Shown: piece by piece, positions 23,426 to 31,711 of the stretch
How positions within the stretch are numbered: position 1 is the stretch's first letter
Layout: every line of letters starts with the position of its first letter
Assembly: GCA_027621915.1 (NCBI GenBank)
Contig: JAQCAD010000036.1
Span: forward strand, 1-33,022
Source: Pseudomonadota bacterium
GTDB taxonomy: Bacteria; Pseudomonadota; Gammaproteobacteria; Steroidobacterales; Woeseiaceae
Length of the DNA: 33,022 nucleotides
Direction: 5' to 3'
Program-made: the position numbers and the translations under genes
Notes under the pieces: model-generated
What the model saw: only the letters and a program-made list of their open reading frames with translations
Told to the model about the DNA's origin: nothing
Database searches by the model: none

Positions 23426-24802
23426 ATGGCTATTGCTGAGAACCGCTCAAGGTCAGAGTGGCAGGAACTCGACCGTCAACACTATCTTCATCCTTTTACG
23501 GATCATAAGGATCTTGGGGAAAAAAGAAGCCGCATTATCACGCGCGCCGAAGGCGTGTATATCTATGATGCCGATGGCAACAAAATTCTCGATGGGATGT
23601 CCGGGCTGTGGTGTGTCAATACCGGTTATGGCAGAGAGGAACTGATCGCGGCAGCGACAAATCAGCTAAGAGAGCTGCCGTACTACAACAGCTTCTTTCA
23701 GTGCGCGCATCCGCCATCTATAGAGCTGTCCCGAATTCTCTGCGAAGTAACGCCGCCGCATTTTAATCGCGTTTTCTATGCAGGTTCAGGATCTGAATCC
23801 ATCGACACGATGATACGAATGGTGTGGCGTTACTGGGATCTTGTGGATCAGCCCGAGCGCAAGATAATCATTGCACGCAAGAACGCTTACCATGGATCGA
23901 CCGTAGCTGGCGCAAGTCTCAGCGGTATGGAGCCTATGCACCAGCAGGGCGGAATTCTCGGCAATATCGCCCATATTGATCAGCCCTACTGGTTTGGCAG
24001 CGATCGATCGATGTCAGAGGATGACTTCGGCGTGCATACGGCGCGTGCGTTGGAACGCAAAATCGAGGAGCTCGGCGCGGATAAGGTTGCAGCATTTGTC
24101 GCTGAGCCAATTCAGGGTGCCGGTGGTGTCATTATTCCGCCCAGTACCTATTGGCCTGAGATTCAGCGAATCTGCAATGAGCACGGAATACTCCTGGTCA
24201 CGGACGAGGTGATTTGCGGATTTGGCCGCCTGGGTGCGTGGTTCGGTGCGGATTACTACGGTGTAAAACCGGACCTGATGACTTTCGCCAAGGGCGTCAC
24301 GTCCGGGTACCTGCCGTTGGGTGGTGTCATGGTCGGTGACCGCGTTGGCGATGTTTTGATCGACAAGGGTGGCGAGTTTTATCACGGATATACCTACTCG
24401 GGACATCCTGCGACATGCGCTGTTGCCATTGAGACTGTGAATATATTGCAACGCGAGAAACTGATCGAGCGTGTCCGGGACGACATCGGTCCCTATCTGC
24501 AAAAGAAATGGGCCACGCTGCGCGAACATCCGATTGTTGGCGAGACACGCATGGTGGGACTGATGGGCGCACTGGAGCTGGTCAGGGACAATCGTTCCCT
24601 CGAACGTTTTGATGGAGACTCCAAAGCCGGTGTCGTCTGCCGGAATTTCCTGGTGAACAATGGACTCGTGATGCGCGCAGTAGGTGATACGATAATCACT
24701 GCTCCGCCTTTCACGCTGTCACATGACGAAGCAGACGAACTAATCGAAAAGGCGTGGAAGTGCCTCGATCTCACACAGAAAGCGCTCTCTAAAGGGAGTT
24801 AA
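23426..24802 (+). CDS. Class III aminotransferase, putrescine/omega-amine:pyruvate type (SpuC-like)
   Basis: A PLP enzyme, 458 residues, of the omega-transaminase group. It resembles SpuC/putrescine-pyruvate aminotransferases in its start (QHYLHPFTDHKDL), in GMSGLWCVNTGYGR, and in the cofactor pocket GSGSESIDTMIRM. Lys289 in FAKGVTSGYLPLGG binds PLP, and Asp260 in LVTDEVICGFGRLG contacts the pyridine nitrogen. GEFYHGYTYSGHPATCAVA is a further family block. The ATG at 23426 follows GGGGAAAACCA. It is two bases from the agmatinase gene, so it likely handles putrescine released there, giving 4-aminobutyraldehyde. Amines or GABA are alternative substrates. Confidence 0.88.
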   Translation: MAIAENRSRSEWQELDRQHYLHPFTDHKDLGEKRSRIITRAEGVYIYDADGNKILDGMSGLWCVNTGYGREELIAAATNQLRELPYYNSFFQCAHPPSIELSRILCEVTPPHFNRVFYAGSGSESIDTMIRMVWRYWDLVDQPERKIIIARKNAYHGSTVAGASLSGMEPMHQQGGILGNIAHIDQPYWFGSDRSMSEDDFGVHTARALERKIEELGADKVAAFVAEPIQGAGGVIIPPSTYWPEIQRICNEHGILLVTDEVICGFGRLGAWFGADYYGVKPDLMTFAKGVTSGYLPLGGVMVGDRVGDVLIDKGGEFYHGYTYSGHPATCAVAIETVNILQREKLIERVRDDIGPYLQKKWATLREHPIVGETRMVGLMGALELVRDNRSLERFDGDSKAGVVCRNFLVNNGLVMRAVGDTIITAPPFTLSHDEADELIEKAWKCLDLTQKALSKGS

Positions 24803-24804
24803 CG

Positions 24805-25758
24805 ATGACGGTCAAAAAATCAGGTGACAACGCGATCGATCGCGATACCCTTTACGGCACAATCAGTGAACCAACTTATGCAGGCGCCGTGTCATTCATG
24901 CGCCGCAAATACACGCGTGATCTCACCGGTGTAGATCTGGTTGTGACCGGCGTGCCGCTCGATACAGCAACGACGAACAGGCCAGGTGCTCGCTTCGGTC
25001 CGCGTGCGATTCGAGCCGCTTCCTCATGTATTGCCTGGATGCGGCCATACGACACCAAAGTCGATCCGTTCGACAAACTTGCTGTGGTCGACTATGGCGA
25101 TTGTTTTTTTGATTTCGGCCGTCCTGAAACCGTACCGGGCGCGATTGAGGCCCATGCGAGCAGCATTATCGATCAGGGCCCAGGATTACTGTCATTAGGC
25201 GGCGATCATTTCATCGCGTGGCCGCTCCTGAAGGCGCATGCGAAGAAACATGGCAAACCGTTGTCACTCTTGCATTTTGATGCACACAGCGATACCTGGG
25301 CCGACGAAGAAGGCCGAGTTGATCACGGCACGATGTTCTGGCATGCGGCGAAAGAAGGTCTCGTCAATCCGGAGGCATCGGTTCAGATCGGTTTGCGTAC
25401 CACGAACGATGACACGCTTGGATTCAATATTTTCGACGGTCCCTATGTTCACAAACATGGCGTGGAAGATGTCGTCGCGAAAACCAGGAAAATACTTGGT
25501 GATAATCCAGTCTATCTGAGTTTCGATATTGACTGCCTGGATCCAAGTTACGCGCCCGGGACCGGCACACCGGTTTGTGGCGGGCTCACATCGCATCAGG
25601 CAATCGCAATCATTCGTGGGTTGCTGGGCATTAATATAATCGGTATGGATATCGTAGAAGTGGCGCCGGCCTATGATGTCGGTGAAATCACTGCACTGGC
25701 TGGCGCCACACTCGGAATGGAAATGATCAATCTGTATGCCAACCGGCCCGGAAGTTAA
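24805..25758 (+). CDS. speB: Agmatinase (ureohydrolase family)
   Basis: Hydrolyses agmatine to putrescine and urea in the cytoplasm with two Mn ions. The 317 residues track E. coli SpeB throughout (TGVPLDTATTNRPGARFGPRAIR, then HGTMFWHAAKEGL). Metal ligands are His135 (GGDHF), Asp159-His161-Asp163 (DAHSD), and Asp241 and Asp243 (FDIDCLDPSYAPGTG). The last block, MDIVEVAPAYD, carries the conserved Glu. The start follows an AAGGGAG site within the previous gene's end, with a 2-base gap. Guanidinobutyrase is an alternative family member, but the agmatinase match is better. It supplies putrescine to neighbouring genes if an arginine decarboxylase exists elsewhere. Confidence 0.92.
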   Translation: MTVKKSGDNAIDRDTLYGTISEPTYAGAVSFMRRKYTRDLTGVDLVVTGVPLDTATTNRPGARFGPRAIRAASSCIAWMRPYDTKVDPFDKLAVVDYGDCFFDFGRPETVPGAIEAHASSIIDQGPGLLSLGGDHFIAWPLLKAHAKKHGKPLSLLHFDAHSDTWADEEGRVDHGTMFWHAAKEGLVNPEASVQIGLRTTNDDTLGFNIFDGPYVHKHGVEDVVAKTRKILGDNPVYLSFDIDCLDPSYAPGTGTPVCGGLTSHQAIAIIRGLLGINIIGMDIVEVAPAYDVGEITALAGATLGMEMINLYANRPGS

Positions 25759-26216
25759 TGGTTGACGCGCGTTCTCTCGATCCACGATTTCTGGACGCGG
25801 CGATAGAGGAAGCAGTAGCCGGACGTCGCGCCGGCGGAATCCCGATCGGATCGGTGCTGGTTATTGACGGCGAAATCGTGGGCCGCGGACACAACAAAAG
25901 AGTTCAATCCGGCAGCGCCGTGCTGCACGCTGAAATGGATTGCCTGGAAAGTGCAGGGCGCCTGACCGCCGCCGAGTATCAACGATCTGTATTATATTCA
26001 ACGTTGTCACCGTGCGACATGTGCAGCGGTGCCATTTTGTTATATAAAATTCCAACCGTTGTTGTCGGCGAGAATCGAACATTCCAGGGTCCGGAAGAGC
26101 ACCTCCGCAACCGGGGAGTTGAATTGCAAATAATGGATAACGCGGATTGTGTTCACCTCATGGAGGCATTCATTGCGAAAGATCCATCGCTGTGGCATGA
26201 AGATATCGGTGAATAG
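25758..26216 (+). CDS. Cytosine deaminase of the fungal (FCY1-like) zinc type
   Basis: 152 residues of the CDA/deaminase fold. Zinc and catalysis come from His57-Ala-Glu59 (VLHAEMD) and Cys86/Cys89 (SPCDMCSGA). The match to yeast cytosine deaminase is unusually close over the whole length: GGIPIGSVL, GRGHNKR-Q-GSAVLHAE, LYSTLSPCDMCSGAILLYKIP, VVGEN and the C-terminal W-EDIGE that caps the yeast active site. It therefore probably deaminates cytosine to uracil rather than acting on tRNA or guanine. The start ATG overlaps the speB stop by one base. Its presence in an agmatinase operon is odd; ammonia release is the only obvious link. Confidence 0.85.
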   Translation: MVDARSLDPRFLDAAIEEAVAGRRAGGIPIGSVLVIDGEIVGRGHNKRVQSGSAVLHAEMDCLESAGRLTAAEYQRSVLYSTLSPCDMCSGAILLYKIPTVVVGENRTFQGPEEHLRNRGVELQIMDNADCVHLMEAFIAKDPSLWHEDIGE

Positions 26217-26225
26217 GAATTACTC

Positions 26226-26675
26226 GTGAAGATATGGGTCGATGCCGACGCGTGTCCCGTCGTCATCAAAGAAATTATTTTCAGGGCTGCCAGGCGAACT
26301 GCGACTGAAACGACCCTTGTTGCCAATCAGCCGATTCGCGTTCCAGCGTCCCCATTCATCACGGCAATCCAGGTTGCGTCAGGGTTTGACGTGGCAGACA
26401 ACGAAATTGTCAGGCGTTCGTCGGTCGGTGACCTTGTAATTACTGCAGATATTCCGCTGGCAGCGGAAATCATCGAGAAAGGCGCCCATGCGCTCAATCC
26501 GCGAGGCGAGTTGTATACGACGGAAAATATCAAGGCTCGTCTTAATATGCGGGATTTCATGGACACGCTTCGGGGTAGTGGAATTCAAACTGGTGGCCCA
26601 AAAGAATTTAACCATTCAGATCGACAGGCCTTCGCGAACGCGCTTGACCGGATGCTGGCCAAGGCCAATATGTAG
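26226..26675 (+). CDS. yaiI: UPF0178/YaiI family protein
   Basis: 149 residues beginning [18 protein letters not shown], the signature of the YaiI/YqxD (DUF188) family, which has a PIN-like fold with an acidic cluster (Asp6, Asp8) suggestive of a nuclease. Further family blocks are [18 protein letters not shown] and [11 protein letters not shown]. The GTG at 26226 lies nine bases after the deaminase stop. No function is established for the family. Probably the last gene of the aminotransferase-speB-deaminase operon, convergent with puuR. Confidence 0.9.
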   Translation: MKIWVDADACPVVIKEIIFRAARRTATETTLVANQPIRVPASPFITAIQVASGFDVADNEIVRRSSVGDLVITADIPLAAEIIEKGAHALNPRGELYTTENIKARLNMRDFMDTLRGSGIQTGGPKEFNHSDRQAFANALDRMLAKANM

Positions 26676-26689
26676 AGATTTGTTTAAGG

Positions 26690-26782
26690 TCAAACCGGAA
26701 CATCAGAAGCTGGCGGCTGCAGAAGAACAAAGAATGCGGCAACGGCGTGCATCAAGACACCGATAAGAATGGCACTGATCAA
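26690..26782 (-). CDS. Possible 30-aa membrane peptide behind puuR
   Basis: From a TTG at 26782, placed five bases after GAGG (26788-26791), the frame encodes LISAILIGVLMHAVAAFFVLLQ and a polar tail PPASDVPV before TGA. That is a single transmembrane helix. The same frame is open without a stop from the puuR TAG (26825) to 26690, 44 sense codons, so readthrough would give PuuR a membrane tail. No ATG is available. It may be chance, but the helix is clean. Confidence 0.3.
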   Translation of the reverse strand: MISAILIGVLMHAVAAFFVLLQPPASDVPV

Positions 26783-26824
26783 TGCAACCTCGGAACTCGG
26801 CCTGCCTTGTCTTTTCTCCCATTC

Positions 26825-27370
26825 CTAAAAACTTGGCGGTGTGCAAGCAGATACGACTATGCAAGCGTCGTTGCCCGTATTCCTGAATCGATGTGGCAGG
26901 AGACTGCTGAAACGATAAGCATCACCCGCCGACAAAGTCTTCACCTGATCTCCGACGGTCACCTCGAGCCGTCCCTGCAGGATAACTCCGCCTTCCTCAG
27001 CATCATGGGTCAGCATAGATTGGCCGGTATCGGCACCTGGTTGATAACGTTCGTACAATATCTGCAGCTGACTGTTGCTAAGATCGCTGCCAACTTGCCG
27101 GTACGAAATCGCGCCACTGCCAATTTCCGACAGTTCGTTATTGAGATAAAAATACTTGCCGTCACTCAAAGCGTCTGCGGAAAAAAACTCGGCGAACGAT
27201 ACGCCCAGCGATTCCAGAATACGTTTCAAGAGGCCCATGGACGGATCGGTACGGCCATGTTCGATGAGCGAAATCGTCGCGTTCGACACGCCCGCTGCCG
27301 CTGCCAGCTTGCGTTGCGACAGGTTCCTCGAGTTGCGAAGGTTTTTCAGTCTGTGGCCAATATCTTCCAT
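26825..27370 (-). CDS. puuR: PuuR-type repressor (HTH plus cupin)
   Basis: 181 residues from the ATG at 27370. An upstream extension to 27436 would run through the promoter and lacks homology. The N-terminal XRE helix-turn-helix (about 7-62) has LSQRKLAAAAGVSNATISLIEHGR. The cupin domain (about 105-178) has the YQPGADTGQSM, GVILQGRLEVTVGDQ, AGDAYRF and PHRFRN strands and ends SACTPPSF, as E. coli PuuR ends SAHTPTTF. In E. coli PuuR represses the puu genes and is relieved by putrescine. It is divergent from puuB, and a sequence close to the E. coli PuuR box lies between them. Confidence 0.92.
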   Translation of the reverse strand: MEDIGHRLKNLRNSRNLSQRKLAAAAGVSNATISLIEHGRTDPSMGLLKRILESLGVSFAEFFSADALSDGKYFYLNNELSEIGSGAISYRQVGSDLSNSQLQILYERYQPGADTGQSMLTHDAEEGGVILQGRLEVTVGDQVKTLSAGDAYRFSSLLPHRFRNTGNDACIVVSACTPPSF

Positions 27371-27498
27371 GTCGATTTTCCACGTTGAATCGTTGAATAT
27401 AATCAACAATATGGATTCATATTCTAATAAAAACAAAGAGTTAAATACAATAGTTTAAATATTGTTAACTGTTCAGGCTTCCAGTACGCTGCCGGGCT
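27371..27498. promoter_or_regulatory. puuR-puuB control region with a PuuR-box-like site
   Basis: TGAATATAATCAACA at 27394-27408 matches 12 of 15 bases of the E. coli PuuR box as I recall it (AAAATATAATGAACA). GTTGAAT occurs twice, eight bases apart (27384, 27392), and ATATTC near 27419 inverts the GAATAT at 27395. The stretch is distinctly AT-rich against its GC-rich neighbours. It lies where a repressor could block both divergent promoters. Confidence 0.6.
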
Positions 27499-28788
27499 AT
27501 GCGCGACACCACTGAACATGCGAACTCCTATTACGCAGCTACGGCGAATTGGCAGACCGACTATCCAAAGCTCGTCGGCGAGCACCGCTGCGACGTTGCG
27601 GTTGTCGGTGCGGGATTCACTGGCGTCTCGGCTGCCCTGCATCTGGCGGAGCGAGGCTACGACGTTGCATTAATCGAAGCCAATCGCGTCGGTTGGGGCG
27701 CTTCGGGTCGAAATGGTGGCCAGTTGATCGACGGAATCGTCGAGGTTGACAAGATCGGGCTGATTGGCAAGCGGTTCGGCAACGAAGCGGCAGAAGTTGT
27801 ACGAAAGATCGGAGTCGACTCCCGCGACGTCGTCCTCGAGAAGATCAAAAGATATTCGATCAATTGTGATCTCAAGTTTGGCTTCCTGGATGTTGCGCTC
27901 AGTCAGGGCGACCTTGACTACTTCCAGTCTGAAATCGCACGCAAGAATGCGAATCAGTATCCGCACAAAATGGAACTGGTGTCGAAGGAAGACATGCATA
28001 CGGTGATCGGTTCGGACCGTTACATCGGGGGGATGGTGCATCACGGTAATGGACACCTGCATCCCCTGAATCTCTGCATTGGTGAAGCCCGTGCTGCAGA
28101 AGAACGGGGCACCCGAATTTTTGAGCAGTCAAAGGTGACGCGGATCGTACATGGTGACAAGCCGAAAGTGGTCACTGTCGATGGAGTCGTGCATGCAAAG
28201 AAGGTCGTGTTGGCCGGTAATGCATATCTCGGAAAGTCCGAACCGAAACTATACGGCCAGGTTATTCCCGCGGGCAGTTACATCATTGCAACCGAACCGC
28301 TTGATGCCGACCTGGCGAAGGAACTTCTGCCCCGTGACATGGCCGTGTGTGATCAGCGCGTCGGCCTCGATTACTTTCGACTATCTGCTGACAAGCGAAT
28401 GCTGTTCGGCGGACTATGTAACTATTCGGGACGGCACCCGAAAAGTATTTCGGGCGCTATCCAGCCTAATATGATCAAGGTTTTCCCGCAGCTAAAGGAC
28501 GTACGTATTGACTACGAGTGGGGCGGCTACATTGCGATCAGCATTAAACGAATCCCGCAGTTTGGCCGCATCCAGGGTAACACCTGGTATGCGCAGGGTT
28601 ACTCCGGGCATGGTGTCGCGCCAACGCACATTGCCGGCCAGATACTCGCTGACGCCATTGCAGGCGACATGGAACGTTTTGATGTTTTCGAAAAAATTCG
28701 CCACTGGAAACTTCCGGGTGGCAAGTGGTTTGCCAATCCCGTGCTGGCACTTGGCATGCTTTATTACCGACTCAAAGAAATTTTCTGA
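27499..28788 (+). CDS. puuB: Gamma-glutamylputrescine oxidase (FAD-dependent)
   Basis: Oxidatively deaminates the free amine of gamma-glutamylputrescine (or a related conjugate) to the aldehyde, with FAD. The 429 residues are of the DAO/GlpO superfamily. The Rossmann motif GAGFTGVSAALHLAERGYDVALIEA at about 37-61 is complete, ending in the acidic Glu60. WGASGRNGGQL at 66-75 is the PuuB-type FAD contact, and GYSGHGVAPTHIAGQ near the C terminus closes the FAD site. The E. coli enzyme has the same layout and about the same length (426). No signal peptide, so cytoplasmic. First gene of puuB-bauA-mmsA-xdhC, divergent from puuR. Confidence 0.9.
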   Translation: MRDTTEHANSYYAATANWQTDYPKLVGEHRCDVAVVGAGFTGVSAALHLAERGYDVALIEANRVGWGASGRNGGQLIDGIVEVDKIGLIGKRFGNEAAEVVRKIGVDSRDVVLEKIKRYSINCDLKFGFLDVALSQGDLDYFQSEIARKNANQYPHKMELVSKEDMHTVIGSDRYIGGMVHHGNGHLHPLNLCIGEARAAEERGTRIFEQSKVTRIVHGDKPKVVTVDGVVHAKKVVLAGNAYLGKSEPKLYGQVIPAGSYIIATEPLDADLAKELLPRDMAVCDQRVGLDYFRLSADKRMLFGGLCNYSGRHPKSISGAIQPNMIKVFPQLKDVRIDYEWGGYIAISIKRIPQFGRIQGNTWYAQGYSGHGVAPTHIAGQILADAIAGDMERFDVFEKIRHWKLPGGKWFANPVLALGMLYYRLKEIF

Positions 28789-28808
28789 GGCTAAACCGGA
28801 GCTCAGCT

Positions 28809-30146
28809 ATGACTGATAATACCGTTCGAAAAATTACGCCGAATCTCCCTGATCTGGAATCCTACTGGATGCCATTCACCGGTAATCGCTATTTCAAACA
28901 GAATCCACGCATGATTTCACGCGCTGAAGGCATGTATTGCTACTCACCCGAGGGGAAGAAGTTGCTGGATGCAGTGGCGGGTCTGTGGTGTTGCAACGCT
29001 GGCCATTGCCACCCGAAGATTGTCGAAGCGATCAAGAATCAGGCTGAAGTGCTCGACTACTCGATGGCGTTCCAGCTTGGTCACCCGAAGGCGTTTGAGC
29101 TGGCCAACCGGGTGACCAGCATTGCACCCGAGGGCATTGACTACGCATTCTTCGTCAACTCCGGTTCAGAAGCCGTCGACACGGCGCTCAAGATGGCGCT
29201 TGCGTATCACCGAACTCGCGGTGAAGGTGCACGCACACGATTGATCGGTCGGGAAAAGGGCTACCATGGTGTTGGATTTGGTGGAATATCGGTTGGTGGC
29301 CTGTCGGCAAATCGAAAGATGTTTGGTGCGATGCTGCCAGGCGTTGATCACCTGCCACATACGCACAGCATAGAGCACAACGCCTATTCAAGAGGTCTGC
29401 CAAAATGGGGCGCTCAACGGGCAGACGAACTCGAGAACATCATCGCATTGCACGATGCATCAACCGTTGCAGCGGTGATCATCGAGCCGATAGCCGGCTC
29501 TGCCGGTGTCCTGCTTCCACCTGAGGGATACCTGAAGCGAGTTCGGGAAATTTGTGACAAGCACGGCATTCTCCTGATTTTCGACGAAGTTATATGTGGT
29601 TTCGGTCGGACCGGGGACTCGTTCGCTGCCACCCGTTTCGGCGTTACCCCGGACCTCATGACCACCGCAAAGGGTCTGACCAGCGGCACTGTGCCGATGG
29701 GCGCGGTCCTTGCGTCAAAGAAAATCTACGATACGTTTATGACCGGTCCGGATGGTGCAATAGAATTCTTCCACGGCTACACCTACTCCGGGCACCCGCT
29801 CGCGGCCGCTGCCGGTGTGGCAGCAATGGACGTTTACGAGAGCGAAGGTCTGTTCGATCGCGCCAGGGAGATGGAGGACAAATTTGCCGATGCGTTACAC
29901 AGCCTAAAGGGTGAGCCGCACGTCATAGACATCCGAAATTTCGGTTTGATCGGAGCCGTGGAACTAAGGGGCATCGAAGGACAGCCGACGGCTCGTGCAA
30001 TGTCAATTTTTCGCGAGTGTTTCGACAAGGGAGTCATCATCCGCACAACGGGCGACACTCTCGCATTTTCGCCACCGCTGATCATTAGCGAGACGGAGAT
30101 CGAGATCGTTGTTGATGCAGTACGCGCTGCATTGCGTGCGCAATAA
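28809..30146 (+). CDS. bauA: Beta-alanine (omega-amino acid):pyruvate aminotransferase
   Basis: A class III PLP aminotransferase, 445 residues from the ATG at 28809, which follows a GGAG at 28798-28801. The frame open from 28725 overlaps puuB and is disfavoured. It matches the beta-alanine:pyruvate transaminases of pseudomonads: YWMPFTGNR at 19-27, GLWCCNAGH, NSGSEAVDTALK, the GYHGVGFGGISVGG loop, Asp259 (FDEVICGFGRTG) and the PLP Lys288 (TAKGLTSGTVPMGA). It should turn beta-alanine to malonate semialdehyde. The next gene can consume that product, so the pair resembles Pseudomonas bauA-bauC. Twenty bases after puuB. Confidence 0.9.
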   Translation: MTDNTVRKITPNLPDLESYWMPFTGNRYFKQNPRMISRAEGMYCYSPEGKKLLDAVAGLWCCNAGHCHPKIVEAIKNQAEVLDYSMAFQLGHPKAFELANRVTSIAPEGIDYAFFVNSGSEAVDTALKMALAYHRTRGEGARTRLIGREKGYHGVGFGGISVGGLSANRKMFGAMLPGVDHLPHTHSIEHNAYSRGLPKWGAQRADELENIIALHDASTVAAVIIEPIAGSAGVLLPPEGYLKRVREICDKHGILLIFDEVICGFGRTGDSFAATRFGVTPDLMTTAKGLTSGTVPMGAVLASKKIYDTFMTGPDGAIEFFHGYTYSGHPLAAAAGVAAMDVYESEGLFDRAREMEDKFADALHSLKGEPHVIDIRNFGLIGAVELRGIEGQPTARAMSIFRECFDKGVIIRTTGDTLAFSPPLIISETEIEIVVDAVRAALRAQ

Positions 30147-30163
30147 ATAAAAGGGTTAGACCA

Positions 30164-31681
30164 ATGGCACGAATAGCTGAAAACGTGAACGCGATCCGGA
30201 CGGTATCGAACTGGATCACTGGTGAAGTTCAGGTCGCACAGTCTGATCGATGGGCAGACGTGTTCGATTCTGCGACGGGCAAGAAATGCGCCCAGGTCGT
30301 GATGTCATCAGAAGCTGATGTCGATGCGGCGCTCTCTGCCGCAAAAGCGGCATTGCCAGCCTGGTCCAAAACTTCGGTGCTCCGTCGCGCCAGGGTCATG
30401 TTCCGGCTCAAGGAGCTGATCGAAAGAGACCGTGGCGAAATCGCGGCGTTAATTACGCAAGAACATGGCAAGGTCCTGCACGATGCGGATGGATCGATCC
30501 AGAGAGGCCTGGAAGTCGTCGAATTCGCCTGTGGCATTCCGCATTTGATCAAGGGTGAATACAGCGACCAGGTTGGCGCCGGCGTAGATTGTTATTCCAT
30601 GCGCCAGCCGGTTGGCGTCTGTGTTGGAATCACACCGTTTAATTTTCCTGCGATGGTACCTTTATGGATGTTTCCGCTGGCAATTGCCTGTGGCAATACT
30701 TTTATTCTGAAACCGTCCGAAAAAGATCCCAGCTGTTCGTTAAAGTGGGCGGAGCTTTTGGCGGAGGCTGGATTGCCGCCCGGTGTTTTCAATGTTGTCC
30801 AGGGCGATCATGTTGCAGTTAATGCACTATTGAACGACAAGCGCGTATCAGCAGTCAGTTTCGTCGGATCGACTCCGGTCGCCGAACACGTGTACAAGAC
30901 GGCGTCGGCAAACGGGAAACGTGTGCAGGCGCTTGGTGGAGCCAAGAATCACCTCGTCGTTTTGCCGGATGCCGACATGGATCAGGCTGCAGACGCATTG
31001 GTCGGTGCCGGTTACGGATCGGCCGGTGAGCGATGTATGGCGATATCGGCCATCGTAGCTGTCGGTGATTCGGCGGAGCCTCTGCTCGAAAAGTTACTGC
31101 CGAAAATAGCGGCGTTGAAAATCGGCACCGGTATGGACAATAACAACGATATGGGCCCGCTGATTACTGCAGAGCATCGTGACAAAGTCCGATCGTATAT
31201 TGACGTGGGTGAGGAAGAGGGCGCCACGGTCGTTGTCGATGGTCGCACACACGACATTACTAAATCAGCTGGGTATTTCCTGGGACCGACTCTGTTCGAT
31301 AACGCGAAGCCGCACATGCGCGTTTATAATGAGGAAATTTTCGGGCCGGTCCTGACGATGGTCCGGGTCGCAACTTTCGATGATGCGATCAGGCTGGTAA
31401 ACGAGCACGAATATGGCAACGGCACTGCGATTTTTACACGTGACGGTGACGCTGCGCGTGAGTTTGCCAATAACATTGAAGTCGGTATGGTTGGTGTCAA
31501 CGTGCCTATCCCGGTGCCGCTTGCATTCCACAGCTTCGGCGGATGGAAGCGCTCATTATTCGGCGACATGTCCATCTACGGTATGGAGGGCGTTCGATTT
31601 TATACTCGCCTCAAGACAGTAACCTCTCGCTGGCCCACTGGAATCCGGTCAGGCGCGGATTTTTCAATGCCGACGATGTGA
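30164..31681 (+). CDS. mmsA: CoA-acylating (methyl)malonate-semialdehyde dehydrogenase
   Basis: 505 residues of the aldehyde dehydrogenase family. Asn160 in GITPFNFPAM and the nucleophile Cys291 in GSAGERCMAIS are present. In the usual general-base position ALGGAKN has Ala rather than Glu, as in the CoA-dependent methylmalonate/malonate-semialdehyde dehydrogenases, which use CoA for deacylation. Fits IolA/MmsA/BauC by length and by the C-terminal KTVTSRW block. Product would be acetyl-CoA plus CO2 from malonate semialdehyde. It follows bauA by 17 bases and an AAGGG site. Confidence 0.92.
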   Translation: MARIAENVNAIRTVSNWITGEVQVAQSDRWADVFDSATGKKCAQVVMSSEADVDAALSAAKAALPAWSKTSVLRRARVMFRLKELIERDRGEIAALITQEHGKVLHDADGSIQRGLEVVEFACGIPHLIKGEYSDQVGAGVDCYSMRQPVGVCVGITPFNFPAMVPLWMFPLAIACGNTFILKPSEKDPSCSLKWAELLAEAGLPPGVFNVVQGDHVAVNALLNDKRVSAVSFVGSTPVAEHVYKTASANGKRVQALGGAKNHLVVLPDADMDQAADALVGAGYGSAGERCMAISAIVAVGDSAEPLLEKLLPKIAALKIGTGMDNNNDMGPLITAEHRDKVRSYIDVGEEEGATVVVDGRTHDITKSAGYFLGPTLFDNAKPHMRVYNEEIFGPVLTMVRVATFDDAIRLVNEHEYGNGTAIFTRDGDAAREFANNIEVGMVGVNVPIPVPLAFHSFGGWKRSLFGDMSIYGMEGVRFYTRLKTVTSRWPTGIRSGADFSMPTM

Positions 31682-31711
31682 CCCGCGCTAACTGATCCTT
31701 TGTGATGTGAA

